A stretch of DNA of 45,086 bases from Massilia sp. HP4 (GTDB taxonomy: Bacteria > Pseudomonadota > Gammaproteobacteria > Burkholderiales > Burkholderiaceae_D), in contig NZ_STGG01000038.1 in assembly GCF_005222695.1 (NCBI RefSeq), forward strand, positions 1 to 45,086, given 5' to 3'. Position numbers and translations under genes: made by a program. The notes under the pieces are model-generated. The model was not told the DNA's origin. It ran no database searches and saw nothing but the letters and a program-made list of their open reading frames with translations. Positions 25,943 through 35,398 of this stretch are shown piece by piece; the stretch's first letter is position 1, and each line of letters starts with the position of its first letter.

Positions 25943-25985
25943 AAAAAACTGCGCCGGGGCCGCACGTCGAGCGCGGCCCCGGCGC
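25943..25985 (-). terminator. Rho-independent terminator of the Mn-catalase gene
   Basis: Arms 25951-25963 and 25973-25985 form a perfect 13-bp G/C stem with a nine-base loop. On the minus strand the stem is followed at once by AGTTTTTT (25950-25943). It begins 8 bp after the catalase stop and lies just before the ZIP gene start. Confidence 0.9.
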
Positions 25986-25992
25986 CGGGGGA

Positions 25993-26994
25993 TTACTTCA
26001 GCGGCTTGCCGCTACCCATCGGATTACCGACACCGGTATCGTCGAGCGGACCGCCCATCGAAGCGACCGTGGCCTGGCCTTTCGATTCATCACCCGCGTT
26101 GGCAATAGTACCACCGCTTGCCGATTGCAACATCCCCAGCTCGGCCCCCGTACGAGGGGTTGCCGCCGGGTTCGAAATCGTGCGTGCGGACATCTGCTGG
26201 AGGATGTCGATGTCTTCGTTCGGCAGGGCCACTTCGGCCTGGCCCGAACCGCCGTCGACCGCCGCCTGCTTCTCGCGGTCGCTGATGAAGTCCCAGTCGG
26301 CGCCCTGGTTCCACGGGCCGCGCATCTCGCCATCGCCCTGCGACATATTGTAGTAGACGCTGGCGAAGGCCGGCACCACCGGCATTTTGCCGGGCGGGAA
26401 ATTAGGCTCCATCGAGTACAGCGCCTTCTCGAACGATTTCAAGTGGGCGACTTCGCGCGTCATCAGGAAGCCCAGCGCTTCCTTCACGCCCGGATCGTCG
26501 GTCAGCGAGATCAGGCGCTCATAGACGATCTTGGCGCGCGCCTCGGCCGCGATGTTCGAGCGCAGGTCGGCCGTCGGCTCGGTGATCGAGTCGATGTAGG
26601 CGGCCGTCCACGGCACGCCGGCGGAATTGGTCAGCGGCGCGCCGGCGCCGTACAGCACCTGCGTGATGTGGCTGTCGTTGCCGGCGCCGGTGATCGACTT
26701 GTACATCTCGGCCTCTTCGTCGGCCGCCTCGGCCAGGCGGCCCTTGGCGCCCTTGTTGAGCATGGCGACGATGTGGCCGATCACCTCGAGGTGGCTCAGC
26801 TCCTCGGTGGCGATATCGAACAGCATGTCCTTGCGGCCAGGATCGTCTTCGGCGACGGCCTGGGTGAAGTAACGCATGGCGGCAGCCAGTTCGCCCTGCG
26901 GGCCGCCGAACTGCTCGAGCATCAGGTTGGCCAGGCCGGGGTTCGGTCCGCTGACCCGGACTGTGTATTGCAAGCGCTTATTGTGTGCAAACAT
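25993..26994 (-). CDS. Manganese catalase
   Basis: A 333-residue non-haem catalase that breaks down hydrogen peroxide with a dimanganese centre. The metal ligands are Glu35 (PQGELAAAM), Glu65 and His68 (ATEELSHLEV), Glu151 (EARAKIVYERL) and His184 (TREVAHLKSF), matching the ligand set and spacing known from Lactobacillus plantarum Mn-catalase. The C-terminal 50 residues are glycine/serine-rich and disordered. The start MFAHNKRLQYTVRV at 26994 follows GGAG; the frame continues upstream without support. No signal peptide, so cytosolic. Confidence 0.95.
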   Translation of the reverse strand: MFAHNKRLQYTVRVSGPNPGLANLMLEQFGGPQGELAAAMRYFTQAVAEDDPGRKDMLFDIATEELSHLEVIGHIVAMLNKGAKGRLAEAADEEAEMYKSITGAGNDSHITQVLYGAGAPLTNSAGVPWTAAYIDSITEPTADLRSNIAAEARAKIVYERLISLTDDPGVKEALGFLMTREVAHLKSFEKALYSMEPNFPPGKMPVVPAFASVYYNMSQGDGEMRGPWNQGADWDFISDREKQAAVDGGSGQAEVALPNEDIDILQQMSARTISNPAATPRTGAELGMLQSASGGTIANAGDESKGQATVASMGGPLDDTGVGNPMGSGKPLK

Positions 26995-27142
26995 GACAGG
27001 TATCTCCGATTGAAGTGGGAATGAGAATCCGGCAGCGACGCGTCCTGCGTACACTGCCCGCGACGGGCCACCGCCGGGATCGGCAACCCAATGCGTTCAT
27101 GTTCTCAGGTCGGCGGTCGAATTCCCGTCAGGAGCGCTCCCG

Positions 27143-27157
27143 TGTCCTTGTAGGACA
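27143..27157. promoter_or_regulatory. Inverted repeat TGTCC-N5-GGACA
   Basis: Five-base perfect arms around a five-base spacer, 149 bp upstream of the catalase start and 186 bp upstream of the hemerythrin start. Possible operator for a shared stress regulator; the factor is unknown. Confidence 0.35.
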
Positions 27158-27309
27158 AAAGTGACAATGTGTTATTCCAAATAAACAATCCTCCGATCAA
27201 GCCAGCTGGAACGCATGTGTCAACCCATGCGTTCGGCCGGCTGCGGGGATGACTTACAAGCCACCGGCGCGCGCGCCTACAGTCGTGCCGCCCGGCCGCG
27301 GACTACCAT

Positions 27310-27323
27310 ATTGTTCAAACAAT
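27310..27323. promoter_or_regulatory. Inverted repeat ATTGTT-CA-AACAAT before the hemerythrin gene
   Basis: Six-base perfect arms with a two-base spacer, 19 bp before the hemerythrin ATG and immediately before its GGGGG ribosome site. At this position a bound protein would block transcription or translation initiation. Being A/T-rich in a G/C-rich genome, it may also be part of the promoter. Confidence 0.35.
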
Positions 27324-27342
27324 CACGAACGGGGGTATTACC

Positions 27343-27945
27343 ATGAATCTCAAGCAACTGAGCCCAAGCATCACCGACATGATCCGCTTCGACCACTCGC
27401 ATGTGATGGTCACCTTCCATCAGTATTCCAAGGACAAGAGCCCGACCGTCAAGAAAGCGCTGGCCGAGACCATCTGCGACGGCCTGGAAATCCACGCCAC
27501 GCTCGAGGAAGAGATCTTCTATCCGGTCATGCGCCAGCGCGACGGCGGCGAACCGTTCATCCACGAGGCCGAGCCAGAACACGACGAGATGCGGCGCCTG
27601 ATCGCCGAATTGCGCCGCACCCCGGGCGCCGATCCGCGTCACGACGACCTGGTCATGGAGTTGATGCGCGACGTGATGCACCACGTTGCAGAAGAAGAAA
27701 CCAAGCTGCTGCCGGACGCCGAGGCGATCCTGGGCAAGCGGCGCTTGGCCGAATTGGGCGCCGACATGACGCGCCGCCGCATGCAGCTGGTCGGACCGAA
27801 GGCCGGCAAGCTGGCCAAGGAACACCTGGTGGGCTTCTCGGGCAGCACGGCGGCGATGGTGATCGGCGTGGCCGGCGCCCTCCTGGCCGCGTTCGCGCTC
27901 AAGCCAAAGAAGAGCACCTGGAAGACAGAACCAGCCCATACCTGA
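27343..27945 (+). CDS. Hemerythrin HHE-domain protein with C-terminal membrane helix
   Basis: A 200-residue protein whose first 150 residues form a four-helix hemerythrin-like di-iron domain. Candidate ligands are in FDHSHVMV, LEIHATLEEEIFYPVM, EPEHDEMRRL and MHHVAEEETKLLP. Residues 164-190 (LVGFSGSTAAMVIGVAGALLAAFAL) form a membrane anchor, followed by a short basic tail; a tail-anchored hemerythrin is less common than the soluble form. Such proteins bind oxygen, nitric oxide or iron or take part in redox stress. It diverges from the Mn-catalase gene and converges with the patatin gene. Confidence 0.87.
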   Translation: MNLKQLSPSITDMIRFDHSHVMVTFHQYSKDKSPTVKKALAETICDGLEIHATLEEEIFYPVMRQRDGGEPFIHEAEPEHDEMRRLIAELRRTPGADPRHDDLVMELMRDVMHHVAEEETKLLPDAEAILGKRRLAELGADMTRRRMQLVGPKAGKLAKEHLVGFSGSTAAMVIGVAGALLAAFALKPKKSTWKTEPAHT

Positions 27946-27965
27946 CCCTGCCGCGCCGGGCCTGA

Positions 27966-27995
27966 CACGCCGCCGCTCGCGAGACCGGCGGCGTG
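27966..27995. terminator. Hairpin between convergent hemerythrin and patatin genes
   Basis: Arms 27966-27975 and 27986-27995 are perfectly complementary (CACGCCGCCG, ten-base loop). It lies 20 bp after the hemerythrin stop and 7 bp after the patatin stop on the other strand. A short T run follows on the plus strand only. Confidence 0.6.
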
Positions 27996-28001
27996 CGGCG
28001 T

Positions 28002-29042
28002 TTACAGCGCGTCGGAGAAGAACACGGGCATCGGATCCAGCGTCGACCTGACCCCCAGACTGGCGCCATGCTCCTTGAGCCAGCGGTCGGCGGTGCTGAC
28101 ACCCTGATCATGGAGCATTTGCAGGAACGGCATCTCGGCGTTCATCTTGGCCGAGATGCCGTGATCCTGCAGGAACTCGTTGCCGCTGATGAGGTGCAGG
28201 TGCTTGTTGCGGGCCGCCGCGCCCGCGCCGCGGCTTTCGTCGGGCACTCCATTGAGGTATTGCAGCGCGCTGACTTCGCGCACGAAGCTGATATTGAAGG
28301 CGATCTCGTTGGAGCGGTTGGCGATATCGGCGATATTGGTCGGCATGTCGCTGCGCGCGATCGGATTGTTCTGGATGATGACCAGGTCGCTCGCCGTGGA
28401 ATGCCGCATCAGCGGCGCCAGCGGCGGATTGGCGACATAACTGCCATCCCAGTACATTTCGCCTTCGACCTCGACCGCCGCGAACACCGTGGGCAGGCAG
28501 GCCGAGGCCACCAGGCGCTGCACGTCGAGCTCTTCGCGCCGGAATAGCTTGCCGGTGCCGGTGCGCACATTGGTCGCCGCGATAAACACCTGCAGCTCCT
28601 CGCAATCGCGCACCCGGTCGAAATCGATCATGGACGCAAGGAAGTTGCGCAGAGGGTTGAGCGTCAGCGGACCTTCGCGCACCGGTCCCATCAGGGCGCC
28701 CATCATCTCGAGCAGGTGGTAGAACGGCGAGAATTCCATGGTGAAGGTGGGCGCCATGCGGTCGAGCGGCGTACGCTGCAGCGGGCTCAGCGTGGCCGCG
28801 CTGCCGAGCGTGCGCCAGAAGCGGTCGAGGGCCTTGCGCGCGCCCTCGCGGCCGCCGCCGCGGGCATAGCCGTCGGCCACCACCACCGCGTTGATCGCGC
28901 CGGCGCTGGAACCGCTCAATGCGTCGATGACCAGCTCGTCTTCTTGCAACAGGCGGTCGAGTACACCCCAGCCAAAAGCGCCGTACGTGCCCCCACCCTG
29001 GATGGCGATGCTGATTGTCTTTGTCAAAATCTGCTCCGTCAT
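28002..29042 (-). CDS. Patatin-like phospholipase
   Basis: A 346-residue lipid acyl hydrolase. The oxyanion hole is GGGTYGAFGWG (starting at residue 16), the nucleophile is Ser46 in GSSAG (44-48), and the catalytic aspartate is in YWDGSY. The serine-aspartate dyad is complete. No signal peptide is present, so it is likely cytosolic. The region after the catalytic core ends ADRWLKEHGASLGVRSTLD. The start MTEQILTKTISIAIQ at 29042 is chosen because the residues before it are not patatin-like. The target lipid is unknown. Confidence 0.9.
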   Translation of the reverse strand: MTEQILTKTISIAIQGGGTYGAFGWGVLDRLLQEDELVIDALSGSSAGAINAVVVADGYARGGGREGARKALDRFWRTLGSAATLSPLQRTPLDRMAPTFTMEFSPFYHLLEMMGALMGPVREGPLTLNPLRNFLASMIDFDRVRDCEELQVFIAATNVRTGTGKLFRREELDVQRLVASACLPTVFAAVEVEGEMYWDGSYVANPPLAPLMRHSTASDLVIIQNNPIARSDMPTNIADIANRSNEIAFNISFVREVSALQYLNGVPDESRGAGAAARNKHLHLISGNEFLQDHGISAKMNAEMPFLQMLHDQGVSTADRWLKEHGASLGVRSTLDPMPVFFSDAL

Positions 29043-29129
29043 GAAATAAACTGGACACAGATTAACTTCACCGGCAATTGTGCGGCGCAACGTAGCCTTG
29101 GTGCATGAACTGAGAACCAGGGCAGCTTG

Positions 29130-29873
29130 CTAGCCCATCCACGCCATCACGAGCGGCGCCAGCCACGGCGCGAGCAAGGCTGTCAGCGCGCCGTTCAGTC
29201 CCATCGCCAGGCCGGCGAAGGCGCCCATCTCGGGGCTGACCTGGAACGCGCGCGCCGTGCCGATGCCATGCGCGGCCAGGCCCAGCGCGAAGCCGCGCGC
29301 CGCGTCGGAGCGCACGCGCAAGATGGCGAACAGTTGTGTGCCAACGACCGCTCCGAAGATGCCGGTCCCGATCACCAGCGCCGCCGTCAGGGCCGGAATC
29401 CCGCCGAGGCGTTCGGACACCGCCATCGCGATCGGCGAGGTGGCCGATTTCGGCCCGAGCGTCGCCGCAAGTTCGGGCGTTGCCCCGAGCATGATCGCGA
29501 TCGCGACCGCCGACACGATGGCGGTGACGCTCCCGGCCAGCAGCGCCGTGGCCAGCGGCAGCAAGGCGCGCCGCATGCGCGGCAGCTGGCGCACCAGCGG
29601 CACGGCCAGCGCCACAGTTGCCGGCCCGAGCAGGAAATGCACGAATTGCGCGCCCGCGAAATAGCGTTCGTACGACATGCCCGACAACCACAGCACGCCG
29701 GCGATCAGCGCGACCGTGATGGCGACCGGATTGGCCAGCGGCGAGGCGCCGCACAGGGCGAAGATCCGCTGCGCCGCAAGATAGGCGCACAGGGTCAGCG
29801 TCAAGCCCAGCAGCGGCGAAGCGGACAGATATACCCAGAAATGGCTCAAGCCGGCGAAATCAGGCATCGCCAT
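29130..29873 (-). CDS. lrgB: LrgB family murein hydrolase modulator
   Basis: A 247-residue integral membrane protein with about eight to nine helices. Family segments are SPLLGLTLTLCAYL, LLGPATVALAVPLVRQ, LGPKSATSPIAMAVSERLGG and GLAAHGIGTARAFQ. LrgB works with LrgA/CidA homologues and is linked to autolysis control and, in other species, pyruvate or glycolate export. It overlaps lrgA by 14 bp. Confidence 0.93.
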   Translation of the reverse strand: MAMPDFAGLSHFWVYLSASPLLGLTLTLCAYLAAQRIFALCGASPLANPVAITVALIAGVLWLSGMSYERYFAGAQFVHFLLGPATVALAVPLVRQLPRMRRALLPLATALLAGSVTAIVSAVAIAIMLGATPELAATLGPKSATSPIAMAVSERLGGIPALTAALVIGTGIFGAVVGTQLFAILRVRSDAARGFALGLAAHGIGTARAFQVSPEMGAFAGLAMGLNGALTALLAPWLAPLVMAWMG

Positions 29874-30228
29874 CCTTCGCGCCGTCGCCCGGGGCCGGGC
29901 CGCCCAACCCGCGCAGGATCAGCCCGGTGACGGCCAGCGCCAGCACGGTGCTGGCCACCAGCGATGTGAGAATGGCAAGCCAATGGCCGCTGCCCCTGCC
30001 GGCCGCCACCACGATGCCGACGCCGGCCGGCACGAACAGCAGCGACAGGTGCGACAGCAGGGTGTTGGCCGCCTGCTCCACCAGCGCCTGTAGTCCGGGC
30101 AGCGCGACCAGCGCGACCATCAGCAGCAGCATGCCGGCGACCGGCCCCGGCAAGGGAAGATGAAAGACGAATACGATGCCTTCGCCCAGGCATTGGAACA
30201 ACAACAGGACCGCAAAGGCAGCCAGCAT
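29860..30228 (-). CDS. lrgA: LrgA/CidA family holin-like protein
   Basis: A 122-residue membrane protein with four helices. The family motif is LLFQCLGEGIVFVFHLPLPGPVAGMLLL, and the next helices contain LLFVPAGVGIV. The start MLAAFAVLLLFQ at 30228 is chosen because the residues before it (RRPARPPCC) are not family-like. It forms a two-gene operon with lrgB. No LytTR or similar regulator is adjacent. Confidence 0.92.
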   Translation of the reverse strand: MLAAFAVLLLFQCLGEGIVFVFHLPLPGPVAGMLLLMVALVALPGLQALVEQAANTLLSHLSLLFVPAGVGIVVAAGRGSGHWLAILTSLVASTVLALAVTGLILRGLGGPAPGDGAKDGDA

Positions 30229-30249
30229 GAACCCACTCCTGACGCAACA

Positions 30250-30270
30250 CGGCGGCCGTGCCGGCCGCCG
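30250..30270 (-). terminator. Hairpin after hppD
   Basis: Arms 30250-30257 and 30263-30270 are perfectly complementary (CGGCGGCC, five-base loop). It lies 59 bp after the hppD stop on the minus strand and just before lrgA, with only a weak T tract. Confidence 0.5.
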
Positions 30271-30329
30271 CAAAAGTGGTCAGGATACCAAATCCTGCGA
30301 CGCGGCGTGCGCGTCGCCTACGCGCGGTA

Positions 30330-31424
30330 TCAGGCCTCGGCCGCGATTGCAGCGCCGGCGATCGCGCCGCGCTTGACCTGGTCGCGTTCGATCGACTCGA
30401 ACAAGGCCTTGAAGTTGCCCTCGCCGAAACCGTCGTCGCCCTTGCGCTGGATGAACTCGAAGAACACCGGTCCCAGTTGCGGCACGCCGAAGATCTGCAC
30501 CAGCAGGCGCGCATGGCCATCCTTGACGGCGCCATCGAGCAGCAGGCCGCGCACTTTCAGCTGGTCGGCGTCCTGGCCATGGCCGGGGATGCGCTCGTCG
30601 AGCATCTCGTAATACGTGTCCGGCGGTGGCGACATCAAGGGCACGCCGGCCGCGCGCAGCTTGTCGACGGTCGAGATCAGGTCGTCGGTCAGCAGCGCGA
30701 TGTGCTGGATGCCCTCGCCGTTGAACTGCATCAGGAATTCCTCGATCTGGCCGCCGCCGGCCTTGCCTTCTTCGTTGAGCGGAATGCGGATCATGCCGTC
30801 CGGCGCCGTCATCGCCTTCGAGGTCAGGCCGGTGTACTCGCCCTTGATGTCGAAGTAGCGGATCTCGCGGAAGTTGAACAGCTTCTCGTAGAAGCCGGCC
30901 CAGTAGGACATGCGGCCGCGATAGACGTTGTGGGTCAGGTGGTCGATGATCGACAGCCCGTGGCCGGCGGGGTTGCGGTCGACGCCGTCGATGAATTCGA
31001 AGTCGATGTCATAAATTGACTTGCCTTCTTCGAAACGGTCGATCAGGTATAGCGGCGCGCCGCCGATGCCCTTGATGGCAGGCAGCCGCAGCTCCATCGG
31101 GCCGGTCGGAATCTCGACCGCCTGGGCGCCCAGCTCGAGCGCACGCGCATAGGCCTTGTGCGCATCTTTCACGCGAAACGCCATGCCGCAGGCCGACGGA
31201 CCGTGCTCGGCCGCGAAGTAGGCGGCGTAGCTCTTCGGTTCGTTGTTGACGATGAAGTTGATGCCGCCCTGGCGGTACAGCACCACGTCTTTCGAGCGGT
31301 GGGTCGCCACCCTGGTGAAGCCCAGCGCCTCGAACACCGGCTCGAGCACGCCCGGCGTGGGCGATGCGAATTCGACGAACTCGAAGCCCATCAGGCCCAT
31401 CGGATTTTCAAACAGGTCTGCCAT
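30330..31424 (-). CDS. hppD: 4-hydroxyphenylpyruvate dioxygenase
   Basis: A 364-residue non-haem iron(II) oxygenase that turns 4-hydroxyphenylpyruvate into homogentisate in tyrosine degradation. The iron triad is His162 (IIDHLTHNV), His241 (GIQHIAL) and Glu323 ([10 protein letters not shown]). Family motifs [17 protein letters not shown] and [12 protein letters not shown] are clear. The start [20 protein letters not shown] follows GGAA; upstream residues are not conserved. It is read after the LysR gene on the same strand (31 bp apart) and is functionally paired with the divergent hmgA. Confidence 0.97.
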   Translation of the reverse strand: MADLFENPMGLMGFEFVEFASPTPGVLEPVFEALGFTRVATHRSKDVVLYRQGGINFIVNNEPKSYAAYFAAEHGPSACGMAFRVKDAHKAYARALELGAQAVEIPTGPMELRLPAIKGIGGAPLYLIDRFEEGKSIYDIDFEFIDGVDRNPAGHGLSIIDHLTHNVYRGRMSYWAGFYEKLFNFREIRYFDIKGEYTGLTSKAMTAPDGMIRIPLNEEGKAGGGQIEEFLMQFNGEGIQHIALLTDDLISTVDKLRAAGVPLMSPPPDTYYEMLDERIPGHGQDADQLKVRGLLLDGAVKDGHARLLVQIFGVPQLGPVFFEFIQRKGDDGFGEGNFKALFESIERDQVKRGAIAGAAIAAEA

Positions 31425-31455
31425 TGTCTCTTCCTTTTGTGTGACTGTTGTTGAC

Positions 31456-32361
31456 TCATTCCGCGAACACATCGGCCAGCAAGCCGCGCAACCACTGGTT
31501 GCCCGGATCCTGGTTGAAGCGGCGGTGCCAGAAAATATTCGTTTGCAATGCCGGCAGCTCGAGTGGCGGCGTCGCCCATTCGAGCCCGAAAGGCTGGCCG
31601 GCGCGCTCGGCCAGTTTTTGCGGCACCGTCACGACCAGGTCGCTGGTGCTCACGATATATGGCACCGCCGTGAAATGCGGTACCCGAAACCGGGTCGACT
31701 GCCCGATGCCGGCCTTGGCCAGCGCTGCGTTGACGCGATCATAGGGGCTGTCGGCGGCGTCGACCAGCAGGTGCTCGGCCGCCGTGAAGCGCGCCAGCGT
31801 CAGCTCGCCCTTGCCCAGCGGATGGCCCTTGCGGAACATCGACACGAACGGCTGCCTGAACAGATGGCGCTGGTACAGGGCCTCGGAGACGTCCTCGAAC
31901 GGCCCCACCGCCAGGTCGACCCGCCCGCCTTCCATTTCTTCCTTGAGCGACAGCATGCCTACCCGCACCGAACTGATCTCGACGTGCGGCGCCAGCTGGC
32001 GGCAGCGCTCGATCAGGGACGGCATGAAATACACCTCGCCGACATCGGTCATGGCCAGCACGAAGCGGCGGTTGCTGGTAGCCGGTTCGAAGCGGCTGCG
32101 CTGGTTCAGGGCCAGCGCCACCTGGGCCATCGCTGCGCCGATCGGCTCGGCCATCTGGCTCGCCAGGGGCGTGGGCTGCATGCCGCTGGCTGTGCGCACG
32201 AACAGCTCGTCGCCAAAGCTGCGCCGCAGCCGTGCCAGCGCATTGCTCACGGCCGACTGCGACAGCCCCAGGCGCCGGGCGGCCGACGAGATCTGGCGCT
32301 CCCTGTATACCTCCTGGAATACAGCAAGCAGGTTCAGGTCGATATCGTGTGCTTCGAGCAT
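31456..32361 (-). CDS. LysR family regulator of the homogentisate genes
   Basis: A 301-residue LysR-type activator. The helix-turn-helix is [33 protein letters not shown], shared by the NodD-like/LinR group, and the rest is the periplasmic-binding-like effector domain. It starts at [12 protein letters not shown] (32361), not at the earlier in-frame codon at 32430. It lies between hppD and the divergent hmgA, and a LysR-type box with a T-N11-A core sits between it and hmgA at 32463-32481. Most likely it controls hmgA and hppD in response to an aromatic intermediate. Confidence 0.9.
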   Translation of the reverse strand: MLEAHDIDLNLLAVFQEVYRERQISSAARRLGLSQSAVSNALARLRRSFGDELFVRTASGMQPTPLASQMAEPIGAAMAQVALALNQRSRFEPATSNRRFVLAMTDVGEVYFMPSLIERCRQLAPHVEISSVRVGMLSLKEEMEGGRVDLAVGPFEDVSEALYQRHLFRQPFVSMFRKGHPLGKGELTLARFTAAEHLLVDAADSPYDRVNAALAKAGIGQSTRFRVPHFTAVPYIVSTSDLVVTVPQKLAERAGQPFGLEWATPPLELPALQTNIFWHRRFNQDPGNQWLRGLLADVFAE

Positions 32362-32462
32362 GGTCCGTGTGCTTCGATCATGGATGTCCCAGGCTGCCGG
32401 CCAGGCCGGCAAGTGAGTCGCATTGTCCACGCCCAGGCGGTAGGCCGAACAGTAATATTGAT

Positions 32463-32481
32463 AATGTAAATAGTCTACATT
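32463..32481. promoter_or_regulatory. LysR-type box AATGTA-N7-TACATT upstream of hmgA
   Basis: Perfect six-base arms (32463-32468 and 32476-32481) around a seven-base spacer, containing the T-N11-A core typical of LysR regulators. The centre is 91 bp upstream of the hmgA ATG and 111 bp from the LysR start, in the shared leader. The most likely ligand is the adjacent LysR protein. Confidence 0.6.
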
Positions 32482-32562
32482 TTTCTATTCATCTCGTAAA
32501 ACATGGCGGATTATTCTAGAGTGGCGCCATCAAACCGACTATCTACCGTCCAGGAGACCCCC

Positions 32563-33870
32563 ATGCGCCACGCGCCAGACCGACCCTCGGGCTACCTGAG
32601 CGGCTTCGGCAACGAGTTCGCCACCGAAGCCCTGCCCGGCGCCCTGCCCCAGCACCGCAACTCGCCCCAGCGCGTCGCGTATGGCCTGTATGCCGAGCAA
32701 TTGTCGGGCACTGCCTTTACCGCCCCGCGCAGCCATAACCGGCGCTCGTGGCTATACCGCATCCGCCCGGCTGCCGTGCATGGCAGCTTCGCGCCCCTGG
32801 ACGCGCCGCGCCTGGTGGGCCGCTTCGACACCCCGGCGCCGCCCAACCAGCTGCGCTGGAGCCCGCTGCCGATGCCGGAGACGCCGACCGATTTCATCGA
32901 CGGCTGGATGACCATGGCGGGCAACGGTTCGCTTGATGCCATGAGCGGCTGCGCCATCCATCTGTATGCGGCGAATCGTTCGATGGAGGGCCGGTATTTC
33001 TATGATTCGGACGGCGAACTCCTGGTCGTGCCGCAGCATGGCCGGCTGTCGATCGCCACCGAAATGGGTTTATTGGAAGTGGAGCCGCAGGAAATCGCCG
33101 TGATCCCGCGCGGCGTGCGCTTCCAGGTGGCGCTGCCCGATGGCGAGGCGCGCGGCTATATCTGCGAGAACTTCGGCGCCCTGCTCCAACTACCCGACCT
33201 GGGCCCGCTCGGCTCGAACGGCCTGGCCAATCCGCGCGATTTCCTGACGCCCCAAGCGCGCTACGAGGACCTCGAGGGCGACTTCGCGCTGGTGACCAAG
33301 TTCGGCGGCCGCCTGTGGAGCGCCCCGATCGGGCACTCGCCGCTGGACGTCGTGGCATGGCACGGCAATTACGTCCCGTATAAATACGACCTGCGCCACT
33401 TCAACGCCATCGGCTCGATCAGCTACGACCACCCGGACCCGTCGATCTTCCTGGTGCTGCAGTCGCCGTCGGACACGCCGGGCGTGGACACGCTCGACTT
33501 CGTGATCTTCCCGCCGCGCTGGCTGGCGGCCGAGGACACCTTCCGTCCGCCCTGGTTCCACCGCAACGTGGCCAGCGAATTCATGGGCCTGATCCACGGC
33601 GCCTACGACGCCAAGGCCGAAGGCTTCGTGCCGGGCGGCGCCAGCATCCACAATTGCATGAGCGGGCACGGTCCGGACGCAGCCACCTTCGACAAGGCCA
33701 GCAATGCCGACACCAGCCGCCCGCACAAGGTCGGCGACACCATGGCCTTCATGTTCGAGACCCGCACCGCCCTGGTCCCCACCGCGCAAGCGCTGGCCTC
33801 GCCCCAGCTGCAAGGGGATTACCAGCAGTGCTGGGCCGGCATACGCAAGCATTTCCGACTGACGCCCTGA
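32563..33870 (+). CDS. hmgA: Homogentisate 1,2-dioxygenase
   Basis: A 435-residue iron(II) dioxygenase that opens the homogentisate ring to maleylacetoacetate. Family segments are [33 protein letters not shown] and FPPRWL. The iron ligands lie in [16 protein letters not shown] (histidine followed six residues on by glutamate) and in NCMSGHGPD. The start [14 protein letters not shown] at 32563 follows GGAGA. The genes for the later steps, maleylacetoacetate isomerase and fumarylacetoacetase, are not within the window. Confidence 0.97.
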   Translation: MRHAPDRPSGYLSGFGNEFATEALPGALPQHRNSPQRVAYGLYAEQLSGTAFTAPRSHNRRSWLYRIRPAAVHGSFAPLDAPRLVGRFDTPAPPNQLRWSPLPMPETPTDFIDGWMTMAGNGSLDAMSGCAIHLYAANRSMEGRYFYDSDGELLVVPQHGRLSIATEMGLLEVEPQEIAVIPRGVRFQVALPDGEARGYICENFGALLQLPDLGPLGSNGLANPRDFLTPQARYEDLEGDFALVTKFGGRLWSAPIGHSPLDVVAWHGNYVPYKYDLRHFNAIGSISYDHPDPSIFLVLQSPSDTPGVDTLDFVIFPPRWLAAEDTFRPPWFHRNVASEFMGLIHGAYDAKAEGFVPGGASIHNCMSGHGPDAATFDKASNADTSRPHKVGDTMAFMFETRTALVPTAQALASPQLQGDYQQCWAGIRKHFRLTP

Positions 33871-33924
33871 CAGCCTGGCGCACGCTGCGGTGTTCCCGGA
33901 TTTTGTCATTTATGCCATGATTCG

Positions 33925-33949
33925 CGGGCGGGCCATCGGGGCCTGCCCG
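33925..33949 (+). terminator. Hairpin after hmgA
   Basis: Arms 33925-33934 and 33940-33949 form a ten-pair stem with a single G-T pair and a five-base loop. It lies 55 bp after the hmgA stop and has no T tract, so it is only a possible terminator. Confidence 0.4.
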
Positions 33950-33990
33950 GCCGCGGCCCGGTTCGACCGGTCATGGGGCAAGTGCCCAGC

Positions 33991-35316
33991 ATGTCAGACA
34001 TATTGATCATCCTCGTTCTGATCCTGTTGAACGGGGTGTTCGCAATGAGCGAACTCGCGCTCGTTTCCGCCAAGCGCATGCGTCTCGAGCGGCGCGCCGC
34101 CGAAGGCAGCCACGGCGCCCGCACCGCCATCGCGCTGGCCGACAATCCCAGCCATTTCCTCTCCACCGTCCAGGTGGGCATCACCCTGATCGGCATCTTT
34201 ACCGGCGCCTTCGGCGAAGCCTCGCTGGTCTCGCGCCTGAAGCCGCAGATCGAGTCCGTTGGCTTGCTGGCGCCGTACGCCTACGAGATTGCATTGTTCA
34301 TCGTGGTGCTGGGGATCACCTTCGTCTCGATCATCCTGGGCGAACTGGTCCCGAAACGCATCGCGATGCGCCATCCCGAGACGATGGCGACCCTGATCGC
34401 GCCGCCGCTCAATATGCTGTCGGTGGTCATGTCGCCGTTCGTCAAGGTGCTTTCCTTGACGACCGAGGCGATCGTGCGCCTGCTGGGCATCCACGAAGCA
34501 AAGGAAGACGCCCCGACCGAGGAAGACATCGCCGGCATGTTCAAGGAAGGCACCGACGCCGGCCTGTTCGAAAAGACCGAGTACGACATCGTCTCGCGTG
34601 CGCTGCGCCTGGACGACCGCCACCTGAAGGCGCTCATGACGCCGCGGGTCGACCTGGTCATGATCGACCTCGACGCCGAGCGCCGCGACACCCTCGAGCT
34701 GATCAGCTGCCACGCCTACAGCCGCTTCCCTGTCTATCGCGGTGACCGCGCCCAGATCCTGGGCTATGTAAAGGTGCGCGACCTGCTGGCGCAATCGGTG
34801 CGCCATGGCTCGCTCGAGGCGGTCAACATCGAGCACGCGGTGTCCGAGATCCTGTTCGTGCCCGAGACCGTGAGCGCGATGGTGCTGCTCGAGCTGTTCA
34901 AGAAGAACCGCGCCGAGCTGGCCCTGATCGTCGACGAGTACGGCGACATCCAGGGCATGGTCACCCTGTCGGATGTGATGAGCGCCCTGGTGGGGGACGT
35001 CACCGTGATCGGAGAGGAGCACGACCCCGATGCCGTGCAGCGCCAGGACGGCAGCTGGCTGCTCGACGGCGGCGTCGACCTCGATCGCTTCCGGGACCTG
35101 ATGAATACCGATGTCCGGTTCCCGAACGAGGAAACGGGGGCCTATCACACGCTGGCCGGATTCGTGCTGTACCAGTTCGGCTATATTCCAAAGACCTCTG
35201 AATTCTTCGAGTGGGGCAGCTACCGGATCGAGGTGGTCGATATGGATGGCAACCGGATCGACCGGCTACTGGTGGCCCAGCTGGCGCCGCCCGAGGTAGC
35301 GCCCGGCAACCCCTGA
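33991..35316 (+). CDS. CNNM/CorC family transporter-like protein (DUF21-CBS-CorC)
   Basis: A 441-residue membrane protein with the order DUF21 (four helices, starting ILIILVLILLNGVFAMSELA), two CBS domains (about residues 200-325; VMIDLDAE, YSRFPVYRG, ILGYVKVRDLL, VDEYGDIQGMVTLSDVMSAL) and a CorC/HlyC C-terminal domain. Relatives are CorC/CorB (magnesium/cobalt efflux) and TlyC-type hemolysin-like proteins; haemolytic activity should not be assumed. The start at 33991 is preferred over 33973 because the typical hydrophobic N-terminus begins there. Confidence 0.88.
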   Translation: MSDILIILVLILLNGVFAMSELALVSAKRMRLERRAAEGSHGARTAIALADNPSHFLSTVQVGITLIGIFTGAFGEASLVSRLKPQIESVGLLAPYAYEIALFIVVLGITFVSIILGELVPKRIAMRHPETMATLIAPPLNMLSVVMSPFVKVLSLTTEAIVRLLGIHEAKEDAPTEEDIAGMFKEGTDAGLFEKTEYDIVSRALRLDDRHLKALMTPRVDLVMIDLDAERRDTLELISCHAYSRFPVYRGDRAQILGYVKVRDLLAQSVRHGSLEAVNIEHAVSEILFVPETVSAMVLLELFKKNRAELALIVDEYGDIQGMVTLSDVMSALVGDVTVIGEEHDPDAVQRQDGSWLLDGGVDLDRFRDLMNTDVRFPNEETGAYHTLAGFVLYQFGYIPKTSEFFEWGSYRIEVVDMDGNRIDRLLVAQLAPPEVAPGNP

Positions 35317-35398
35317 TCCTGCTTCCCCTCTCCCTTTGTGGAGGGTTGGGCGTCACGGTGTCACACATCCTGCTCGCGGCTCGTCTGCTGGACGTGAG

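Larger units (their letters stand above)
26995..27342. other. 348-bp divergent intergenic region, catalase/hemerythrin
   Basis: No coding sequence was supported here. It should hold the promoters of the Mn-catalase (minus) and hemerythrin (plus) genes. It contains two palindromes: TGTCC-TTGTA-GGACA at 27143-27157 and ATTGTT-CA-AACAAT at 27310-27323. No confident sigma-70 pair was identified. Confidence 0.6.

Noticed and set aside
24902..26353. Plus-strand frame of 483 residues containing VVNLVVNFVVN
   Set aside because: The repeat is from the GTGGTCAAC array and the rest is opposite the ZIP and catalase genes.
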